64,000 nucleotides of DNA from Apoda limacodes. Lineage: Eukaryota > Arthropoda > Insecta > Lepidoptera > Limacodidae. The notes under the pieces are model-generated. The model saw only the letters and a list, made by a program, of their open reading frames with translations. It was not told the DNA's origin and did no database searches. The stretch's first letter is position 1; every line of letters starts with the position of its first letter. The stretch covers positions 23,536,722 through 23,600,721 of the forward strand of contig OX291550.1 of assembly GCA_946406115.1 (NCBI GenBank), in the 5' to 3' direction. A program made the translations under genes and the position numbers. Shown here one piece after another: positions 55,900-64,000 of this stretch.

Positions 55900-57825
55900 A
55901 ATATTTTAAATGCAAAAGTAGCTTATTCTGTCTGTCTCTCTGTCTGTTTCCTCTTCACGCTTAAACCGCTGTACTGCCACCGTTGTCAAGTGTGATTCGG
56001 CTTTTTTTATAATTAAGAAGCTGCCGTTGAAATCCTACACCGATAACTAAATTTAGGGCGGGCTATGCGGGTCAAAGCTAGTATTGATATATATTTATTT
56101 GTTATCGTATTATCTGATATACTGAGCAATTAAGAATATGATACGGAAATTTCACCAAAGACTCCTCAATAGCCTCGGGGCTAGAGCTCCGCCGGGGTGA
56201 GCTGCCTGTCCCAATCCTGCATCCTGAAGGATCCACATTAAAATTTGGTTAGGTTTTTTAGGTTGTTAATTTATTGTTTTTATTTGAATGAAGTTTTGTA
56301 TTTAGATATATTTATAAATAGTAAGTCCAAAGGGCGTACGTATCTCTGCCAGAGATTTCTTCCCGCAAACTCAGAGAAAGAATCAAAAAAATAAAATAAA
56401 ATAATAAAAAAATCAATAAAACGTCATTCTATTGATGACATAGAGCAACCCATTTTTGTATATTTTGTAACCCATACGACAGTTTCATAAAATAAAGGTA
56501 TAGTGATTGGGCTTTTGATAGTAATATCGTTCCGTTGGAACTCATTGCGTAAAGAACCCCAAAAATTAAAATATGTGAACCACTGCTACTAATTCCTCTG
56601 CGTATAAAGGAACAGTTTTAAATAACTCTAATCAAACGTTTATCGTAGCCATTATAAATCGAAATTTTCTATCGGAGCAGCACCTTTTTCAGTTGTTTGT
56701 TTTCAACGTGAAAATTTAGTCGGATATTATTAAAAGTTTTACACTTGAAGTAAATTTGAATAAAATTGGAAACTAACTGATAGATCGTAAATGAACATCG
56801 AAAATTCTAAATTTGAATCCTTGTTGATCTTTTAGTTTTAATTAATTTAATGAGCGGATAAAATTTTGCGGTTTGATATCGGGAGGATTAAAAAACTTTT
56901 TTAGGATTCTGTACGCCTTGCCTTGCTAAGCAGGGCTATTTTTTTTACTAATAAATAAATAAAAAAAGTAAATTATACATATGTTTTATATGTATGTATA
57001 TATATATATATATATATAGATATATGTAGGTATGTTTCGGAATCGGCTCAAACGATTTGGGGTAGGTAGATCGATCTACCTAGGTTTCATTTTTAGAAAA
57101 CGTCATTTTATATTTTATCCGTGTTTTCAGGCAGTGAAATTTTGACATCTATTGGCAAGTAGTAATAGTATTATTTTTACCGACACAGCAACACTAAAGC
57201 TACTTGACAATAGTTGGCGTTGTTAAGAAAAACGAGCGAACTCGGCCTTTCAGGTACTTTCAGTAATATAAAAGACTAGCTGTTGTCAGCTGTCCTGGTT
57301 TGCGCAGGACGTTCCGATTTCTTCGCAAATATAGTTTTACAATTAAAAGAATGGAACCACGCTTTTAATACGCATTAGTAAAAACATGTTAAAAATAAGG
57401 ACCTTCACATTCTGATTACCTAAAATTTCTCCATTAAAAAACTATCCTTTAACTACTTAATAGAAAAAACATTTATTATTTAAAGTAAAGTCGGTTAAAG
57501 GTAATTTTGCAAAGTAGACATTTCGATCTCCAGATAATAAGCTTGCATGCCTATTTTCGATAGGCAGGCAGTAAATAAAATGTAAGTTCCAACTACAAAA
57601 GAATGATGGACAACTTCAATTCTTCTCTTTTAGTATTTCCCTTTAAGAGTACCTAAGCTAGTTTTGGGATAATTTAATTTCGCTTTATTACATTACTATC
57701 AGAAATTTTATTATTATCTGAAACAAACTGTCAAATTTTTTATTCACGATATATATTTTAGTTATTTTTGTCACTTTCTCCACCGAAAAATAAACTTTTA
57801 ATCTAAAGGTGTGATTTCAACCTCA
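55900..57825. other. Spacer with dispersed repeat and (TA)n
   Basis: About 55915-56095 is a reversed copy of the 36090-36240 repeat type. A (TA)n microsatellite lies at about 56996-57018. No gene seen. Confidence 0.55.
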
Positions 57826-60800
57826 TATGGAGTACTGTTGGCATCTCTGGGTGGGTACACCCGGATACCAGCTTGGCCCATTTGACTCGGTTCAACCCGT
57901 CGGTGGTTAGTTCAGTCTGAGGAAAGTCAAGATCAAGAGTACTGTAACCAAAAGACTGTGTTCAAAGACGAACTGTGAAAATTGTCGACGATCCCAAACT
58001 CATTTGCCGTATCGAGCAGTCAGAGGAGAGACTTTGCCTCCCTGTGTGTGTTCTACCGCTTGTACAATGGGATGTGTTCTGAGGAATCGTTCGAAATGAT
58101 GCCAACGGCTACTTTCTACCATCACACCACTTGCCATCGGCAGGGAATTCATTCTAAAACTTTACTTACATTATACTGCATCTGTAAAAAGAGAATATGT
58201 TGTCGCAAGGCCGATGAAAACAGCGGTTGCCAGAAAGTGTGTACGCTGTTTATAATGAATTTTAATGCAATCCCTCGCCGCCAACCGCTCGAAAAATTCA
58301 ATAGTAGATATATTCAATAATAGTAACAGCGAGTTATCGCTCTGAATATTATAGCTGTCAAGCGAAGATGTAAGTGACGTTAGGAAAAAAAAAAGAATTG
58401 TCGTTTCAGTGTTCGTCTTACTATATTTGGGATTTGAAATCAAGGTATCTACAGACTTGGCAACACAGACAGAAAAACATTTGTTGTTTGTTTTGCAAAT
58501 AATTAGTTTGAAAACTTAATTTGTAACTCAAATTCAGCAAGCAGATTAGTATAATAACTTGTAAAAATGACTTTTTTTCATCAAGCCTTTTTTCAATAAT
58601 TTCTACACGATTTTATTGCACATATCGTAATTTTTATAACTTTACGCGGGAGCACAGTTCGCGTTTACGTATGACGTCGTGTTGACGGCTAGTACCTACC
58701 TGTAAATTCAAGCCCCGCATTGGCTCGTTTCGTGTGCCAGAACGAGGAATCTAGGAGTATAAATCATCTTTGCTGTCAAGATTAGTAATTAACCTACTTT
58801 GAACACAGGACTACGATACGATATACAACTATCACTTATAATGATGAAGCTAGTATAATAAAATACTTTAGTTAAAGATTACTATTAAGGAATTACAATA
58901 AAAAATAAAGTAAGGTCTAGAAGGTACTTATAGGTACAATAAAAGCCTCCAGACAATTTGGTAAAAGAAATTTGAATTTCATTTCGATTATTTAAATAAA
59001 AGTCATAGGAAAGTTGAGAGGAGCGGGCCATTAGTGATGACGGAGATGGTCGGGAATTTCTGAATAGGAAATATTCGAGTCGCAACGCAACTGGAACATC
59101 ACCATTTGTGTATCCATTATGACGTTTTATAAAAGCATTTTTGAATCATAACAATAAAAATACCTTTAAGCTGCAGCGTTTAAGGGTTCCGTACCCAAAA
59201 CGTGCCAAATAAGCTGTATATTTTTGTCCGTTCGACCTACCTGAAATTTTCACAGAACTTTTGTTATTATATATTTCTCAATAAGTATCAACTTAAGGAT
59301 CATTTTTATGTTTTTGCTCTATCGTTACAAAATATAATATATACAAGTTTTAAAATAAAAAAGATAACATGTGTAAACTCTATAGTGAATAATAAATAAT
59401 AATAAGCGGTCAAGTGCGAGGCGGACTAGTGCATTCTGTGGCGGTGCTGCACCCTCTCAGTGCGAGAGCCCGACTCGGTCATGGCCGGCCTTTTTAGAGT
59501 TCCTGAAGTAAATAGCAAAAAAAAACGTCCTCATTATTTTGTCATGTTCATCTGTTGGGCTGTTGGTCCAATTTTTGTTTTTCCTATCTGTACGTTTTGG
59601 TATTTAGTGACATTAAGTACTCATTCACTATCTGGGCTTATTTTGGAAGAGTAGTTGTTTAACAAAGGCTTTAGAAAAGGATTAATCACAGAACAGCTAA
59701 AAAATATCCAATAAAATGGTTCAAAATATCTTCTTGCCTTAAGGCGCCGTATACTGCACACTATCGCCATCACTAGATATTGTTTAGTTCTTCATATAAA
59801 ATGAAAAATACTCACTAGTCAAACAATTATTATACTGTATTGTAGGGATTGTATTGTATTATATATACAGGATGGAAACGCTAAGTGATCTCACTTGATT
59901 ATTTCGAAACCATACTTGATATCAAAATACTGATTATTGACCCTAAAAGTGCTTTATGAGCTCTGGTATCACTAATGGTTAATAAAATAAATTACATCTA
60001 ACCGAAAATTTTATGTTTTCAGCTTCCATATATTACATTTTATACATTACATAGCAAGCCAGCTAAACTGTAGTAGTCATACAGAAAAAAAAATACATAA
60101 AAAGTAAGTAAACTTTAAATTGAGATATTGCTATCGTCTGTTAATTATTATTGAACATTACAAAATGGCCGTTTAAAGGTATAACAAAAACATGATTAAT
60201 TTAAATAATTTTAAATTAACAATGGAATAAGGGTTTTTTGATACAAAAACTGGTACGGATAGAACCCGGAAAAATCTGGTTTTGTTAAAGGCTAGTCCCG
60301 AAATTTTATCAGTACCGGTTCCAAATAAGCTAGTACATACATGCATACAAACGTATATGCATTTATGAAATTTGTCACATCTGTTTAGAAGCCCGAATAT
60401 ACTGACATAATATGTATATATATATATAGTGCTATTATAAAAATATTGCATACATATAGGTCAAATTAATAACCTTCTTTCTTTTGGAAGTCTGTTATTA
60501 AAAACATTTTCTTTTAAATTCTTCCTAATTGGAACGCACAGACAAACTTGAAATGAAATTCAGAATTCATTTCGATCTACGTTATTAAATTTTCGTAACA
60601 AGCGAAAATGTTTTTCCGGCTGCTTTGTGGAGAAAACGAACTTAGCTTCACCGGATTTTGATATAATTCTATAATAGTACAAATTATCGTGCTTTTGTTT
60701 CTCCTGGTTCTTTCTAAAACTTGTTGATCAATTGACTGTCACTGGTCAATTTTTTTATTTATTTCTTCATTGACTAAAATTAAATGCTAAGCTTTATCGT

Positions 60801-61360
60801 TTTGCATGAAATTCTAACCTAGTTTATAATACTGCAAGGATCTGTTCGTGATTGGTGGATAAAATGACATAGAGATATAGTTAAGTAGGTATAAATGATG
60901 AAACTCTCCTGTCTTTTCCTTTGAATCATTTTAAGGTAAAGCATACAGTGACACACATGCGGAGACAGATATATTTCTCTGATGAAATTATATGATATGG
61001 AATCCATTTTTGCATTTGCCTCTTTTAAGAATTACCTCAAGACAAATGGGCAAAGAAACAGACGGATAAAAGAATGTAAAAAAGCTACAAGGATTCCATT
61101 TTTGTTATTTGTCTCATTTGAAGATGTGACATAAAGCTACCAACAGACCAACTGCGAAATAGTACATAACTATAACTATTAGTATAACTGTAGGTAACGA
61201 ACAATGAAGGCAGACTAACAGACGATAAGATGTGTATGACGAAACTATACAAATCACATAGGTACTTGATGATACCTATACAATAAAAGATAAACAGACG
61301 GATAGACGTGACGACACTTTAAAAAGTCCTGTTTTGAGATTTGGCTTATTTAATGGCCAT
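57826..61360. repeat. Empty-site paralogue of the Polinton insertion locus
   Basis: 57843-59457 matches 1-1237 and 59473 to about 61350 matches 23232-24810. Between them, where the other copy holds the 22-kb Polinton, there are only 15 bp ('cagtgcgagagcccg', 59458-59472). It begins with a LINE-A fragment and carries about 300 bp and 265 bp that the other copy lacks. No gene seen. Confidence 0.9.
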
Positions 61361-61399
61361 ATAATAACAAGCAGGCGGATGTACAAACATAGTGATCGT

Positions 61400-61800
61400 T
61401 GATCCCTCTTTAGGGTTCCGTACCCAAAGGGAAAAAAACGGGACCCTATAACTAAGACTTCGCTGTCTGTCTGCAGTTAGACAGTTAAAATTTTCATATA
61501 AGATGTATTTCTGTTGCCGCTATAACAACAAATACTAAAACACAGAATAAAAATAAATGTTTAAGGGGGCTCCTTAATGCGTGATTCTTTTGCTCGTTTT
61601 TGCTCTATATAGATAACGGCAACAGGCAGACGCTTAAAATATTCACAGAATATTTATTTATATACAAAAATAAATAATTAAATTAAAATAAAACAAATAT
61701 TTAAGGGGGGCTCCCGTACAACAAACGTAATGTATTGCTGTTTTTATAGATAATTGTACGGAAGCCTTCGTGCGCGAGTCCGACTCGCACTTCACCGGTT
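61400..61800 (-). repeat. 'gggttccgta' family repeat, two partial copies
   Basis: 'tagggttccgtacccaaagg' (61411 onward) is the reversed end, and 'gcgcgagtccgactcgcact' (about 61773) the reversed start. The middle is doubled ('aagggggctcc' at 61562 and 'aaggggggctcccgt' at 61703), so one copy is nested in or adjacent to another. Confidence 0.65.
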
Positions 61801-62334
61801 TTCAATATATTTACTGTTATCCTCCATGAAAGTTTTGAAAAGTGACAGACACACGGACAGATGGTTGGTCGAAAATGATAAAATTTTAAAACAATTCTTA
61901 TCTAGTCATTCAGATCACTAAAGAGAACAGCAAGAACTAGCTCGAACAAGCCGCCCGAACAATTAAAGCGGGGCATAGCGAGTACTTGCTCGAGTGAGCA
62001 GCCTCGAGGGGAAGAACCTCTCCACCTTACAGAAAACCGCGGCCATAATAACTCTAACATTGAGTAGTGTTCTGTGCCTGGCGGTGAGAAAGGTTGCCAA
62101 GGCTCTTTAAAGATTCGCTGCGCGGACAGTGGAGGACCGGCGGTGCTTGTTGCTGTCATTGGTCTGCGTACACGCGGCGAGCTGGTACGACGGTTTAGTC
62201 TAAGTACTTGCCAGCCTTCGTACTTCCCCACTGCTGGGGCACGACCTACCCTCTTAAACGAAGGTGATTGGGCCATAGTCCACACGCGGGCCCAGTGCGG
62301 ATTGTGGACTTCACATACGACATTTTTTTTTCTT

Positions 62335-62510
62335 AACGTAGGCAGGTTTCCTCACGATGTTTTCCTTCACCGAAAAGCCAATGGTGTGAATAAATAAATC
62401 AGTGTACTTGAGAAATTAAGAAAAGACTCATTGGTTCACGCCGACCCGGGGTTCGAACCTCCGCAACTTGGAACGTGAAGTGAAATTAAACCCCTCGGCC
62501 ACCACCGACT
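62335..62510 (-). mobile_element. tRNA-derived SINE, second family
   Basis: On the minus strand: A box tggccgagggg, B box ggttcgaacccc, then the 'ggtgaaggaaaacatcgtga' / 'ggaaacctgc' end common in moth SINEs. Different head and tail from the SINE at 44285. Confidence 0.65.
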
Positions 62511-62569
62511 GTCTAAGTAACTTCTTTAAAAAAATAAGGAGACGCAGATACCCTGCCCGGCCGATACAT

Positions 62570-63628
62570 CATACCTTCACTATCTCGGCTACAAACTCGA
62601 GCCAATTTCGTGAATCGTGCCGGTGTAAATATGTTCGTCCGGGAGGATATCTGCTGTCGCCGCCTTCATAGCCTTGAAGACAGGGACCTGTCGATATTGT
62701 GGGTGCGTGTAGATTACGGCGGCCACACTCGTATCTATACGTGCCTATACAGGTCTCATAGCGGTGACACGGACGTAGCTCGACTCTTCACGCACCTGAC
62801 TTCGACGACTGACAAAGTTCTAGAGCCACAGCAGAACTAGTTATTTTGGGAGACTTCAACGCCTACCATCGTGAGTGGCTCAGTTCTCGAAACAATAACT
62901 ATGCTGGGATATCAACTCATAAATTTGCTTTGACCTTTGGATTCTCTCAGCTGGTACTTTCTCCAACGAGAATACCAGATATAGAGGACCATACGAGTTC
63001 CTTACTGGACCTTCTGCTGACTACACGTCCGGATGGATATTCCGTCTCAGTGGATGCGCCTTTAGGCTCCTCAGATCACTGGCGTCGTGTGTGGCATTAT
63101 AAGTCGGCAGACTGGAATGGATTACGAGAGACATACCTCGTTGGTATGGAATGTTATATTCCTCACCCGCGAGTAGCTGCCAGGCGTCAAAAACCGACCG
63201 TGGTTTAATAGGTCTAGCAGAGAAGCTTAAATTCTTAAGCAAACTGCATATGAGGCTTGGACCACTGCTTGTAATAATAAGGATCCGAATATTTCTGAGG
63301 TAAATAGCAAATTAAATGCTGCCTCGAGGTTCAGTAAGAAAGCAACTGCCAGAGCTAAATTCCAATTCATCGGCAGAATAGGTGGGCGAATTGCGAGCTA
63401 TCCTTCTGGGAGTCGTGCTTACTGGTCCCTTGCCAAAGCTGCTGAAAGGAACTTTTGCCAGTCGCCGTTACCACAACTGCGAAAGACCGATGGTGACTTG
63501 GCCCATAAGGCTAAAGAGAAAGTCTACTGGGCAGTCTCTTTGCCTCAAACTCGAATATAAACGATGAAGGCGCTCTATCACCTACCATACCGTGGTGCGG
63601 CAAGACCATGCCGGAAATCTCCATAACA
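62570..63628 (+). pseudogene. LINE-A 5' part: endonuclease and linker
   Basis: Apurinic-type endonuclease pieces: NMFVREDICCRRLHSLEDRD (62629 onward), then after a frame change GDFNAYHREWLSS (catalytic Asp and Asn) and LGSSDH (catalytic His); then the linker matching 33813-34158. It stops abruptly after 'gaaatctccataac', where LINE-B begins. Several frame changes. Confidence 0.8.
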
Positions 63629-64000
63629 TTTTCCATTTTCTTGTTAACTGGCGATTTTAATATATCTGATGCGCAATGAACAGCACATAATCATACCGAC
63701 TTGATCTCGCCGTCAAACAGTTCCCGTTCCGTACACTTAACGACTTCATGTCTTTTACTAATCTTAAACAGTTTAATGGTGTATTTAACATGATTTAACG
63801 CCAACAATCGCATATTGGACCTTGTTTTCAGTGACACTGAGTGCTGTGTTACCAACTATAACTGTCCACAAGTTAGTGAAGATTTACACCACAGCGCTAT
63901 AGGGCTTAATTTTAAATATACTCCCCCACTTAAAACTGCCTCCTCACGAGTTTTTAATTTTCATTTAGCAGATTACGATAAAATTAATACCGAATTAAGA
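63629..64000 (+). pseudogene. Second LINE (LINE-B type) endonuclease, runs off the window
   Basis: Encodes LLTGDFNISDA, then NRILDLVFSDTECC and HHSAIGLNFKY, an endonuclease C-terminal half with scattered stops. Its 5' portion is missing and its continuation lies beyond 64000. That it is the same element as 27020-28430 is inferred from the shared insertion point, not from sequence overlap. Confidence 0.6.

Overview
This is nuclear DNA from an insect, most likely a moth or butterfly. The evidence is: AT-rich spacers; spliced genes; tRNA-derived SINEs ending in the 'ataacacaag...cttggggtc' type body; an R1-clade LINE next to CCTAA (insect telomere-type) repeats; a LINE whose 3' end has the 'gtgaccgcttaccatcagg' signature common in Lepidoptera; and many copies of a short 'gggttccgtacc' repeat. 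Only one ordinary host gene was recognised, a GMC-family oxidoreductase at 51.85-55.6 kb. Almost everything else is transposons of different ages.

The main object is a decayed Polinton/Maverick, a virus-like DNA transposon, at 1238-23230. Its long terminal inverted repeats pair at 1321-3340 and 21211-23230. Each carries a 21/63-bp satellite at its tip, diverged subterminal modules, a core promoter and a small spliced gene whose intron holds a SINE. Between the repeats lie two tandem copies of the protein-primed DNA polymerase B region (6.37 kb unit), then a tightly packed rightward cluster: packaging ATPase, two related small basic proteins, an uncharacterised Polinton protein, chromodomain integrase, penton-like minor capsid protein, pVI-like cleavable protein, double-jelly-roll major capsid protein and adenain-like protease. 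One small convergent gene sits on the minus strand. Several genes overlap by ATGA or about 16 bp. Polymerase, integrase, ATPase, major capsid and one further gene carry frameshifts, a stop or a deletion; the minor capsid, pVI-like, protease and small genes have open frames.

The DNA flanking the element (1-1237 and 23232-24810) is present again without the element at 57.83-61.36 kb. This natural empty-site paralogue places the left end at an AG directly after 'accctct' (1237/1238) and indicates that the right end has lost its outermost TIR and about 15 bp of flank.

The rest (24.8-57.8 and 61.4-64 kb) holds a pogo-like transposase remnant, one LINE family (called LINE-A here) in at least seven pieces, another LINE (LINE-B) broken into LINE-A at one particular position, a degenerate LINE-C, the R1-clade LINE, an RTE tail, an internally deleted Tc1 element with both ends, a MITE, SINEs, and unremarkable AT-rich spacers. 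All assignments come from reading the sequence and translated frames; no database search was run.
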